Shown: in pieces, positions 36,745-47,405 of the stretch
Numbering within the stretch: position 1 is the first letter of the stretch
Layout: each line of letters begins with the position of its first letter
NCBI GenBank assembly: GCA_023101885.1
Contig: JALPQD010000512.1
Span: forward strand, 965,512-1,029,511
Direction: 5' to 3'
Length of the DNA: 64,000 bases
Source of the DNA: Typhlomys cinereus
Taxonomy: Eukaryota; Chordata; Mammalia; Rodentia; Platacanthomyidae
Program-made: the position numbers and the translations under genes
The notes under the pieces: model-generated
What the model saw: the letters and a program-made list of their open reading frames with translations, nothing else
What the model was told of the DNA's origin: nothing
Databases searched by the model: none

Positions 36745-39700
36745 ACGAAACAGGTGAGGCTGTGATGTCAAAGGCTGTGTTGTTACTGGTGTGGCAGTAA
36801 TGTCAGTGTTCTGACTGTCAGTGGCAACACTGATGTCACGGGTGAAGCTGTGCTGTCACTGGTGAGGCCGTGATGTAACACTGAGGCTGTGATGTCACTG
36901 TGAAGGTTGTGTCACTGTGGGCTGTCATGTCACCTTGAGGTGATATATCTCTGGAAGTTGTGATATCACGGTGAGGCTGTGAATTAGTGGCAAGATTGTG
37001 GGCAGGTTGTGAGGTCACTGTGAGGTTGTGATGTCACTAAAAGGATCCGATGTCAGGGCTGATTCTCTGAGATGTCAGTGAGGCTGTGACTTCAGTGACT
37101 TGAATTTCACATTGAGGTTAAGATGTCAGTGGTGAGGCTGGGCAATCACAGTGAGGCTGTGATGTCCCTTTAAGGCTGATATTACCATGAGGTTGTGATA
37201 TCACAGTGAGATTGTGATATCTGTGGTGATAGACTATGACACCATAGTTCGGCTGAAATTTCAGGTGTTGTGCTGTGATGTCAGAAGTGAGACTAATGTC
37301 AGTGATGAGCTGAGATGTTATAGTGAGGCTGGGGTGTTACTGGTGAGATTGCGATGTGACAGCATGCCTATGGTGTCACTGTTGAGGCTGTCATGTGACC
37401 GTGAGCCTGTGATGTCAGTGATGAGGCTGTGGGGTCATAGCAAGGCTGGCAGGATATCTGTGGTGTTACTGATACTCTGATTTTAGAGGTGACCCTGTGA
37501 TGTCATAATGAGGCTGTCATGTCACAGTAAGGCTATAACATCAGAGGTGAAACTGTGATGTTACTGTGAAGCTGTCTTATCACCGTTGATGCTGAGATAT
37601 CACAGTGATACTGTGAGGTCAGTGGTGTGAGACTATGACATCAGAATGAGTATGTCATTTTGGTGGTTAAGCTGTGATATCACAATGAGGCTGATGTGAA
37701 TGATGAAGGTGGTATGTCACTGGTAAGGCTGTGATGCCATTGTGAGCCTTTGATGTCACTGTGTGTCTGTGGTGTCACAGTGAGCCTGTGATGTCACAGG
37801 GAGTTGGTGATGTCACGGTGGAGGCTGTGAGGTCCCAGTGATACTGCAATGTTAGTGGTAAGAGTGATGCCCTAATGAGGCATGTAATAGTTGAGCCTGT
37901 GATGTCAGTCATTAGGCTGGAGGTCACTGTGAGGTTGTGATGCCACTGTGATAATTAATGTCAACATGTGGTTCGTGTGTCACGGTGAGCCCATGATGTC
38001 ACAGAGAGTTGGTGATGTCATGATGGAGGCAGTGAGGTAACAGTGAGACTGTTATGTCAGTGGGAAGTGAGATTTCACTGTGAAGATTGTACGTCATTGT
38101 GGGCTTTCATTTCACCATGAGGTGATATCACTCTGGAACCTGTGTGTCACAATGAGGTTGTGATATCATTAGCAAGACTGTTGTCACAATGAGGCTATGA
38201 TGTAACAGGTGAGCCTGTGATGTCATTGGGTAGGCTGTTAGGTCTCTGTGAGGTTGTGATGTCGCAGTGAGATTCTTATGTCAGCGGTGATTCTATGAGA
38301 TGCCAATGAGGCTGTGACATTAGGGGTGATGCTTTGATTTCACAGTGATTTCTTCAGTGGTGAGGCTGTGCAGTCATACTAAGAAAATGATGTCAGAGGA
38401 GAGGCTTTGATGTCACTGTGAGGCGGTGATGTTACTGTGAGTTTGTGATATTACAGTGAGGCTGAGATATTAGTGGCAATAGATTATAATATCAGAGTTT
38501 GGTTGTGATTTCAGAAGTGAGACTCATGTTAGTGATGAGGCTGAGATGTTACAATGAGGATCAGATGTTACTGGTGAGGCTGAGATTGCACAGCAGGGCT
38601 TTGGTGGCATTGTTGAGGCTGTCATGTGACTGTGATCCTGAGATGTCAGTGGTGAGGCCGTGGTGTCATAGCGAAGCTAGGCAGGATGTCCATGGTATCA
38701 CTGACGCTATGATTTCAGAGGTTAGCCTGTTATGTCACAGTGAGTCTGTGATGTAAGTGTTGAGGCTGAGATGTCACAGTGAGACTGTGATTTCGGGAGT
38801 GAAGCTATAATGCCACAGTGAAGCTGTGATATCAGTGTGAAGCTGTGATGTCACTATGAGGCTGTGACATCACATAGAGATTGTGTGGCACAGTGAAGCT
38901 GTGAGGTCACTGTGGAAGATGTGATGCCAGTTGCAAGGCTGATTTCACCAAAAGGCTATGAGGTAACAGATAAGCCTATGATTGAACAGGTTAAATTGTG
39001 AAGTCACAGTGAGTCTGTGAGGTCATTGTGAGGCTGTGATATCTGTGGGAACATTGATGTCACAATGAGGCAGTGATGTAACACGTGAGGCTATGGTGTA
39101 ACTGTTTATGATGTCAAAGGCTATGATGTCACTGCTGAGGCTGTTCCATCACTATGAACCTGTGCTAGCTGTGGTGGGTCTGTGGTGTCAGGGCAAAGAT
39201 AGGTAGGATACCAGTGGTGATACTTTATATCACAGTATAGTTGTGATGTCAACATGAGGCTGTGATGTCACAGTGAGGCTGTGATATCACAGTGCCTCTG
39301 TGATGTCAGTGGTTAGGCTGTGATGTCAGAAGTGAGGCTGATGTCAGTGATTAGGCTGAGATGTCACAGTAAGGCTTGGATGTTACTGATGCAGCTGTGA
39401 TGCCATAGCGAGGCTGTGTTGTCACTGATGAGGCTGTCATGTAACTGCGAGCCTGAGATATCAGTAATGAGGCTGTGATGTCATAGCAAGGCTAGGCAGG
39501 ATGTCCGTGGTGTCATTGATGCTGCTATTTCAGTGGTTACCTTGTTATGTCACAGTGTAGCTGTGATATCATACGTGAGGCTGTGATGTCACAGTGAAGC
39601 TGTGATGGAGAAATGATGCTATAATGCCACAGTGAGGCTGTGATATCACAGTGAGGCTGTCAGGTTACTATGAGACTGTGAGATCACAGAGAGGTTGTGA

Positions 39701-41142
39701 TGTCACAGTGAGCCTATTATATCACTTTGCAAGATATGATGTCAGTGGCAAGCCTGATTTCACCTTGAGGCTATGATGTAACAGGTTAAACTGTGAGGTC
39801 ATAGTGAGGCTGTCAGGTCACTGTGAGTCTGTAATATCTGTGGGAAGATTAATGGCACAACGAGGCAGCGATGTAACATGGGGTCTGTGGTATCACTGTT
39901 TATGATGTCAAAGGCTATGATCCAATGCTGAGGCTGTCATGTCACTGTGAGCCTGTGTTATCTGTGGTGAGGCTGTGGTGCCATGGCAAAGCTAGGTAGG
40001 ATACAAGTGTTTAGGCTGTGATGTCACAGTGTTTCTTTGATGTCACCATGAGGCTGTGATATCACAGTGAGACTATAATGTCAGAGTGAGGCTGTGATGT
40101 CACAGTCCAGCTGTGAGTTCAGTGGTTAAGCTGTGATTTCAGAAGTGATACTAATGTGAGAGATGAGGCCAAGATGTCGCATTGATGATGTGATATAACT
40201 GGTGAGTCTGTGATGCCACAGTGATGTTATGCTGTCACCATGAGGCTGTGGTGTCAATTGTGAGGCTGTATTATCATGGTGAGCCTGTCATATCAATGGT
40301 GAGTCTGTGATGTCACAGTGAGGCTGTGTTGGCACAGAATGGTTGTGGAGTCACCATGAATCTTTGATGTAACCAGGAGTTTGTGATGTCATGGTGGAGG
40401 CTGTGTTTTCACAGTGGGTGTGTCATGTCAGTGGGAAATATGATGGCAGAGTGAGGCTATGATGTCAGTGGTGATGCAGTGATTTCACATTGAGGCTGTG
40501 ATGTCACACTGAAGCTGTGTCAGAGGTGTGCATGTGATGTCACCATGAGGTTATTATTTCAGAGGCAAGGCTGATGTCACAGAGAGTTTGTGATGTCCCA
40601 CTGAGGCTGTGATGTCACTGTTAGGTTGTAATGTCACAGCGAGGCTGTGAGGACACAGTATGGCTCTGGTGTTACAGTGAGGCTCTAAATGACACGGTGA
40701 TATTGTGACGTATCTGGGTAGGTTTTGATGCACAGTGAGGCTATGATGTTAGTGGTGATACTGATGTCACGATGAGGCTGAGATATCACTTGTGAAGGTG
40801 TAGTGTCACAATGATGCTGAAATGTCAGCAGTGCAAAAGATATCATAGTAAGTCTATGATGTCATTAGTGAGACTATGATGTTAGTAGTGAACCTATTAC
40901 ATGACAGTGACACTGGAGAGTTTGTGATGTCAAAGACTGTGTTGTCACTGGCGTTGCAGTGATGTTAGTGTTCTGACTAATGTCCATGGTAACACTAATG
41001 TCACAGGTGAGGCTGTGCTGTCACTGGTGAGGCTGTCATGTGACTATGAGCCTTAGATGTCAGTGATGAGCCTGTAGTGTCATAGCTTGGCAAGGGAAGA
41101 TGTCCATGGTGTCACGAATGCTATGATTTCAGAGGTCATTCT
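36745..41142 (+). repeat. Minisatellite B, right domain, last segment
   Basis: The 19-bp array resumes after the retroviral fragment in the same orientation. Landmarks GTGTTCTGACT at about 36,805 and GTTCTGACTAATG at about 40,970 lie 4.17 kb apart, near twice the roughly 2.1-kb spacing seen elsewhere in the right domain. The apparent frames at 37214-37480 and 38499-38756 read Arg/Leu/Cys/Ser-rich repeats (RLRCHSE-like) and are not genes. Confidence 0.94.
41126..41142 (+). repeat. Target-site duplication of SINE, left copy
   Basis: ATTTCAGAGGTCATTCT is repeated exactly at 41391-41407. The two 17-bp copies bracket the SINE. Confidence 0.95.
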
Positions 41143-41146
41143 TTTA

Positions 41147-41184
<38 letters not shown>

Positions 41185-41390
41185 TGTAGAACCACGGATG
41201 AATTCGTGAACCACCATGGACGCCTCCACCTCCTTCTGCCCCAGGATTCACAGGCTCCACCCTACCAGGACCAGAAACGCAGCCGTTCCTGCTTCTGCCT
41301 GGCGTCTATACGTGGGGTCTGGGATCCGAACTCAGGACCTTTCGCCTGCAAGGTGGAGGTTTAACCCCTGAGCCACCTCTCCAGGCCCAA
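41143..41390 (-). mobile_element. tRNA-derived SINE (B2-like), antisense
   Basis: The 248-bp insertion lies between perfect 17-bp direct repeats. Read on the minus strand, the head GGGCCTGGAGAGGTGGCTCA contains a pol III A box (TGGCTCAGGGG), and a B box (GAGTTCGGATCCC) follows about 45 bp later. The body ends in a (CA)n-rich tail and AAATAAAA, seen on the plus strand as (TG)n at about 41,150-41,187. The TG-rich microsatellite is therefore the SINE tail, not an independent repeat. The head resembles B2/DIP-type rodent SINEs; a family name needs a repeat library. A related, more diverged copy lies at about 54,660-54,874. The plus-strand frame 41152-41364 is an artefact. Confidence 0.85.
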
Positions 41391-41446
41391 ATTTCAGAGG
41401 TCATTCTGTAATGTCGCAGTGAGGCTGTGATATCAAAGGTGAGTCT
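41391..41446 (+). repeat. Last units of minisatellite B
   Basis: The right target duplication (41391-41407) is followed by two or three 19-bp units (GTAATGTCGCAGTGAGGCTG onward). The satellite then stops for good at GAGTCTGG, directly against the GC-rich LINE-1 5' UTR. Confidence 0.9.
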
Positions 41447-41853
41447 GGCCTTTACCCCATCCCGCTCCGCCGGTCGGAACGTGCACGTGCGGTCCAGCCA
41501 GGCCTCACCCCGCGACCTAGGTAAGTCTCCGCCCGCGCCCGCCCACCAGGACCCAAGGTCAGCCCAAGGGACCGGCTCCGACTCCCACCATCCAGCCGGA
41601 GCCTCGCGCACAGGGCAGAGGGAGGAGGAGGATCTCCCCCTGCGCCCAGGCCCCGCCCCAGCTGCCCTCGGGTTAAATAGCTCCACGCCCACGCCCCCAT
41701 CCTCCCATTCCCCACCCCGCTTCACCTGTCAGGATGTGTGCGTGGTCCAGCCGCGCCTCACCCGCGACCTAGGTAAGCTCTGTCCCTGCCCTCTCCCAGA
41801 ACCCCAGGCAAAATAATTCAGTTTAGTGAAATTGAAAGATCTTAAGAGTTAAA
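41447..41853 (+). promoter_or_regulatory. LINE-1 5' UTR with two monomer-like repeats
   Basis: This GC-rich segment contains two similar passages about 252 bp apart. GGTCCAGCC starts at 41491 and 41744, each followed by a CCTCACCC-type phrase and CGCGACCTAGGTAAG. Rodent L1 promoters are commonly built from such tandem monomers of about 200 bp, so this is read as one complete and one partial monomer with promoter origin. GGTAAG in each copy resembles a splice donor. CpG density is much higher than in the neighbouring satellite. The overlapping opposed frames (41306-41725 minus, 41427-41816 plus) are composition artefacts of GC-rich DNA. Confidence 0.75.
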
Positions 41854-42923
41854 ATGACAATGCCAAAGTCAAAGTGCAAATCCATGAGAAGCAACACTCA
41901 AGTAAACAAATTTCCCACTGAAGAAATTAATCCCATAATGTTAGACTCCAACCAGAAAAAACCTGCAGAAAAAGGCCAAGAAAGCCTGACCCAGGATAAC
42001 GACTTTCAAAATATGATCATTACCATGTTCAATACTATGAAAGAGGAAATCCGGGAGGAATTACATAATCGAATCAATCGCTTTGAAGAGGAACACAACA
42101 GACATTTGGAGAAGTTGAGAAAAACAGTGCAAGAAACAAAAACTGGCATAGAGCAGTTAAAACAGACTCAAGCAGAGTTTAAAACTGAGCTACAAGACAA
42201 GTTATCTTCAACCCAGAACTCCACAGAGAGTCTTATCAACAGAACTAACAAAGCAGAAAACAGAATTTCAGACCTTGAAGATAAAGTGGGAGTACTAACC
42301 AGCTCAATGGAAGAGGTTGTTAAAGCCAAAAAGATACTTGAGAGAAATATCCAAGAGATATGGGACACCCTGAAGAAGCCTAACATGCGTATTCAAGGAA
42401 TACCAGAGCAAGAATCTCAAAATACCACCCCTGAGGAAATTTTTCAAATGATCATCAAGGAAAACTTTCCTCATCTAAAAAAAGAGAGGCCCATCCATAT
42501 ACAAGAGGCATTCCGCACCCCGAACAGATACGACCAAAACAGAAGCACACCACAGCAAATAATAGTTAAAACACTCCATATTCAAGATAAAGAACTGGTG
42601 CTGAGAGCTTCAAGGAGAAAGAACAAGTCACTTTTAAAGGTAAACCTATTAAAATAACAAACGACTTCTCAGTCGAAACAGTAAAAGCAGGAAGAGCTTG
42701 GAGAGACATACTTCAAGTATTGAATGAGCAAAAATGTCAACCCAGGCTGATTTACCCTGCAAAACTATCAGTCATGATTGAGGGAGAAAGAAAAATTTTC
42801 CAGCACAAAGACAACGTGAAGGGATATATGTCTACCAAAGCAGGCCTTCAAAAAATTCTAGAAATGATACTCAAGTGTGAAGAAAAAAACAGGCATATCC
42901 AGGAGAACAGAAGGCAAATATAA
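41854..42923 (+). pseudogene. LINE-1 ORF1p, broken by one frameshift
   Basis: ORF1p is the L1 RNA-binding chaperone that trimerises and coats L1 RNA in the ribonucleoprotein. The frame from the ATG at 41854 runs 267 codons. It has a basic N-terminus, a long coiled coil rich in heptads (about residues 55-170, Glu/Lys/Leu-rich), then the start of the RRM-like domain around NMRIQGIPE (residues 177-185) and an RTPNRYDQNR stretch (about 221-230). Near 42,620 one base is missing: the natural continuation (KGKPIKIT, then RAWRDILQVL, RLIYPAKLSV and EGERKIF) lies in another phase to the stop at 42,923. Restored length would be about 356 residues, normal for rodent L1. The premature stop at 42,657 removes the C-terminal domain. 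Confidence 0.9.
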
Positions 42924-42972
42924 CACCATTAAAAGTGAAGAATATACTTATAAAAACTACTAAACATAATAA

Positions 42973-45900
42973 ATGTCTGGAATAAAAAATAGTTCCTCCA
43001 TTATAACACTAAATGTTAATGGAATTAATTCACCGATCAAGAGACACAGATTACAAACTTGAATTAAAAATCACAATCCATCAATCTGCTGCCTGCAGGA
43101 AACCCATCTCACCACAAAAGATAGGCACGCTCTAAAAATAAAAGGCTGGTCAACAATTCTACAAGCAAATGGAAGCAGAAAACAGGAAGGGGTAGCCATT
43201 ATGCTATCAGACAAAGTGGACTTCAAACCAAAGAAAATTATAAGAGACACGGATGGATACTACATTTTAGTCACAGGTACAATTCACCAGGAAGACTTCA
43301 CAATACTGAACATATATGAACCCAATACGGGCCCCTCTACATTCATTAAGAAAACCCTACAGCGTTTAAACCAAGAAATCAACCCCCAAACGATAATTCC
43401 TGGGGACCTCAACACCGCCCTCTCTACATGGGATAGATCAACAGGTCAAAAGCTTAACAGAGACACTTTGGAACTTAATCAAACCCTGAAAGAAATGGAC
43501 CTTACAGATAACTATCAAACTTTTCACCCACACACCAAAGAATACACATTTTTCTCAGCAGCACCGGACTTTCTCCAAATAGATCACATACTGGGCCACA
43601 AAAGAACCTACACATACAAGAAAGTTGAAATCTTACCTTTGCCCTATAAGACCACCACGGCCTAAAGTGGACATCCACAACAAAACAAACAAGAGATAAT
43701 ACACTAACTCCTGGAAACTTAACAATATGATGCTGAATGAGAACTGGATTCAGGAAGAAATTAAAAAGGAAATTCAAGATTTCCTGAAAGTGAATGATAA
43801 TGAAAATACAACTTACCAAAATCTCTGGGACACAATGAAGTGTTCTAAGAGGTAAGTTCATAGCTCTAATGTCTACATCAAAAAAATGAAACATCAGAAA
43901 AAACAACTTAACAATGCAGCTTAAAGCTTTAGAGAAACTAGAGCAATCTGATCCCAAAAGTAGAGAAGAGAGAGATTAGAAAATAAAGGGAGAAATATCT
44001 GAAATCAGACTAAGAAAATATAGACAAAATAAACCAGTCAAAAGCTGGTTCTTTGAAAAAATCAATAAGATTGTTCACCCCTTGCTAAATTAACCAAAAG
44101 CAGGAGAGAGAAAACCCAAATAACAAAAGCAAAAGGAACATGGAGTTATCAATACTGATACCAAAGAAAATTATAACATCATATCAAAAATTATACTCTG
44201 TAAGTTTGACAACACAAAAGAGATGGATGAATTTCTAAGTAACACAACTATCTAAATTGAATCAGGAAGTTGTGAATTATTTAAATAGTCCTATAACATA
44301 TAAGGAAATTGAGAAGATAATAATCGAATCTTCCCACCAAAAAATGTCCGGGACCAGATGGATTCAGCACAGAGTTCTACCAGACATTAAGGAGTTAATA
44401 ACACCAATACTCCTTAAACTGTTCCATCAAATAGCAAAGGAAGGAACACTACAAATTCCTTCTATGAAGCTAATATCGTCTTAATCCAAAACCTAATAAA
44501 GATTCACTTAAAAAAGAAAACTATAGGCCGATCCCTCTGATGAACACAGACGCAAAGATCTCAACAAAGTCTTAGCAAATCGGATTCAAAAACATATTAA
44601 AAAGATCATTCACAGGGACCAAGTAGGCTCATCCCTGGCACACAAGGTTGGTTCAACATACGTAAATCATAAATGTAATTCATCATTAAACCAGTCCAAA
44701 GTCAAGACCACATGATACTCTCAATAGATGCAGAAAAAGCTTTTGACAAGATCCAATAGCCTTTATTACAAAACGCTAGAGATAGTAGGAGTGGAAGGAA
44801 CTTTTCAAAAATAAAAGCTGTATACAACAAGCCCACAGCAAGGATTATCTCAAGGGGGAGCAATTGGAAGCATTCCCACACTTCGATAGGAATTAGACAA
44901 GGCTTCCCCCACCATTCATTCAATATTGTACTTGAAGTCTTAGCTGAAGCCATAAGACAAGAAGGGACTAAAGGGATTCAAATCGGCAAGGAAGAAGTCA
45001 AACTATCCCTATTGCAGATGACATGATCTTATACCGGAGTGATCCCAAAAACTCCACCAGGAAGCTCCTGGAACTAATTGGAAGTTCAGCAGTGTGGCAG
45101 GATACAAAATAATGTGCAAAAATCAGAGGCCTTCCTAATGCCCAGAATGAAAAAAGTGAAAAGACTTGAGAGAAACAATCCCATTTACTATAGCCCCTAA
45201 AAAATGAAATACCTGGTATAAACCTAACTAAGAGGTAAAAGACCTTACAATGAAAACTAAACCCTAAAGAAAGAAATAGCAGAAGAACACCAGAAGGTGG
45301 AAACACCTCTTGTTCCTGGATTGGCAAATCAACATCGTAAAAATGACCATCCTACCAAAGGCAATATACATATTCAATGCATACCAATCAAAATCCCAAA
45401 GCAATTCTTCAAAGAATTGACCAAACAATCTCAAAGTTCAAAAGACCCAGGAGAGAAAAACAATCCTGAGCAACAAAAACAACTGCTGGAGGTATTGACA
45501 TACCAAACCTAATCTAACTACAAATCCATAGTTTTAAAGACAGCTGGTACTGTCCAAAATAGACATACAGATCACTGGATAAGGTTTGAAGTCCCAGATA
45601 TAAGCCCGCACAATTCAGTCATTTGATTTTTGATGAAGGAGCCCAAAAAATCCAATGAAAAAGAACAGCACCTTCAACAAATGGTGCTGACAAAACTGGA
45701 TGTCCACATGCAGAAGATTAAAACTGACCCATATTTATCATCATGTACAAGACTTAATTCTAAATGGATCACGGATCTCAGTATAAATCCAGAGACTATA
45801 AAATCCTTAGTTGAAAGGATAGGAAACTCCCGGAGCTGATGGATTAGGCTAACAATTCCTAAATGGAAATCCAATAGCGCAGTCACTACAACCCACACTC

Positions 45901-46691
45901 AACAGATGGGATTATGAAATTAAAGAGCTTCTGTTCAGATAAAGAGATTGTAACGCGAGCAAAAAGGCAGCCCACAGAATGGGAGGAAATCTTCACTAAC
46001 CATAGATCTAATAGAGCTCTATTATCCACAGTGCACAAAAGAACTTAGAAAACTAAAACACCAAGGAAACAAATGGGCCAATTAAAAAAAGGACCTTGGA
46101 ACTCAAATGAAACTTTACCAGGGAAGAGGTTGAAATGTCTAACAAATATCTTAAAAAATGCTCCACATCCTTAGCCATCAGGGAAATGCAAATCAAAACT
46201 TCTCTGAGATATCATCTTACCCTGTCAGGATGGCAAAAATTCACAATACAAACAACGCCAAATGGTGGAGAGGATGTGGCAAGAAGGGAACCCTCCTACA
46301 TTGCTGGTGGGAATGCAGGCGTATACAACCACTCTGGCGGCTGTCTGGTGATTCTTAAAAAAATTAAAATTGAAATGCCATATGACCTATTCCACTTTTG
46401 GGATAATCTCACATACAAGCAAAAATTTACCTCGATAAAAACACAGCACAACCATGTTCATAGTAGCACTGTTTAAAAAAGCAAAATCATGGAACAACCC
46501 AAATGCTGAACAATTTAGGAGTGGATAGAAAATGTGGTACATTTATACAATGGAATACTACTCAGCCATCAAAAATGATGAATTAATGAAATTTGCTGGG
46601 AAATGATGGAATTGAAATAATTATATTGAGTGAAGTATCGCAGACATAGAAAATTAAGCACCATATGTACTTCGTAATAGGTGGATCCTAG
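42973..46691 (+). pseudogene. LINE-1 ORF2p, multiply broken
   Basis: ORF2p is the L1 endonuclease and reverse transcriptase. It opens with ATG at 42973, 50 bp after ORF1. The N-terminal AP-endonuclease domain shows LNVNGI, LQETHL and GDLNTALS (the usual GDFN is altered), then IDHILGHK. An in-frame TGA at 43060-43062 (codon 30, where Trp is expected) and a deletion near 43,650 at the SDH motif break it. A reverse-transcriptase stretch appears at 44257-44484 (PITYKEIE...LLKLFHQIAKEGTL). The catalytic ADD pair is encoded at 45014-45022 but lies next to a 1-bp deletion. The Cys-rich C-terminus ([12 protein letters not shown]) is at about 46,270-46,310. The natural stop is at 46689-46691. Minus-strand frames over it are shadows. 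Confidence 0.9.
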
Positions 46692-46710
46692 TACCAAACC
46701 CACTTAATGA

Positions 46711-46858
46711 CACACTCAAAGGTAAGAGAAGGAGAAGGAGAAGAGAAGAAGAAGAAAGGAAGAAGAAGAAGAAAAGAAAGAAAGAAGAAAGAAAGAAGAA
46801 GAAGAAGAAGAAGAAAAGGAAAAGAAGAAGAAAGAAGAAGAAGAAAAAAAAGAACCAT
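46711..46858 (+). repeat. GA-rich polypurine tract in L1 3' UTR
   Basis: About 150 bp of almost pure purine (GAAGAAG and AAGGAG runs) immediately after the L1 ORF2 stop. The open frame 46707-46895 merely reads Lys/Arg/Glu repeats. The other L1 3' UTRs in the window do not show this expansion, so it is a local microsatellite growth. Confidence 0.85.
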
Positions 46859-47405
46859 AATTCAGGTCATCAGAGATCCTACATTAATCACTTGAAACCA
46901 GGCCAGCCTAATCTCTCCCCATCCTAATGCTCAGGGAAATTTGCAGAAGAGGGGCCGGTAAGATTGTAAGAGCCTAAAGAAGGGAGGAGCAATGGTATGC
47001 AAGATATTCCACACAAGTTAGGTCCAAAGTAATCATAATAGGACTTTCCATGACCTGCGCAATAACTAACATGTATTCACCCCCCAACATCTAACATGAA
47101 TCACAGGCTCTAAGATCCTTAGAGGCAAGGGATTAATAGCCACAATAGTATTCCAATACTAAAGGGGAACACAAAAAAAGAGCTCTAGGCAATGCTACTG
47201 AGTCCCTATACCCCATCAAAGAGGAGGACCCAGAGGGAAGTTTGACATGCACACTAAAGGATGCTCCAGAAATGGGGGGAGGGAGGGGAAACTGGGAGAA
47301 AAGGAGGGAAGGGGGGAAAGGAAAGGAAGTAGGAGGAGGGAGCAAGGGGATACAGGGAGGTGGGGGGGGAGGGAGGGGAATGGGGTACCTATCAAATTTC
47401 TATAA
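46859..47405 (+). mobile_element. LINE-1 3' UTR with G-rich tract and AT-rich end
   Basis: This segment has close relatives at 52,868-53,345, at 63,660-64,000 and, in antisense, at 61,543-62,400. It contains GCCTAATCTCTCCCCATCCT-type sequence, GTAAGATTGTAAGAGC, a G-rich polypurine run (about 47,275-47,385), and ends with GGTACCTATCAAATTTCTAT and an AT-rich tail rather than a clean poly(A). G-rich 3' UTR tracts are a known L1 feature. The Pro/Ser-rich minus-strand frames here are shadows. Confidence 0.85.

Larger units (their letters stand above)
41447..47405 (+). mobile_element. Near full-length LINE-1, inactivated
   Basis: A roughly 6-kb L1 in plus orientation: GC-rich monomeric 5' UTR (41447-41853), ORF1 (41854-42923, one frameshift), a short spacer, ORF2 (42973-46691, many lesions), then a 3' UTR containing GAA-rich and G-rich polypurine tracts and an AT-rich end at about 47,405. 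Size and order match mammalian L1. Stops and frameshifts in both ORFs make it non-autonomous. No target-site duplication is visible: the left flank is minisatellite B and the right flank is an older L1 ORF2 piece. Either the insertion hit the array/L1 junction or later rearrangement removed one flank. Confidence 0.9.

Noticed and set aside
41150..41187. Independent (TG)n microsatellite
   Set aside because: It lies inside the 17-bp target duplications and is the tail of the antisense SINE.
1..41446. CRISPR-like array
   Set aside because: Repeats are contiguous, degenerate 19-20-bp units without spacers, in a genome with LINEs, SINEs and MaLRs; this is a minisatellite.
41306..41816. Overlapping 139- and 129-codon frames in GC-rich DNA
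   Set aside because: They fall in the LINE-1 5' UTR, overlap on opposite strands and reflect base composition.
46707..46895. Lys/Arg/Glu-rich open frame
   Set aside because: Pure translation of a GAA/AAG polypurine microsatellite in the LINE-1 3' UTR.
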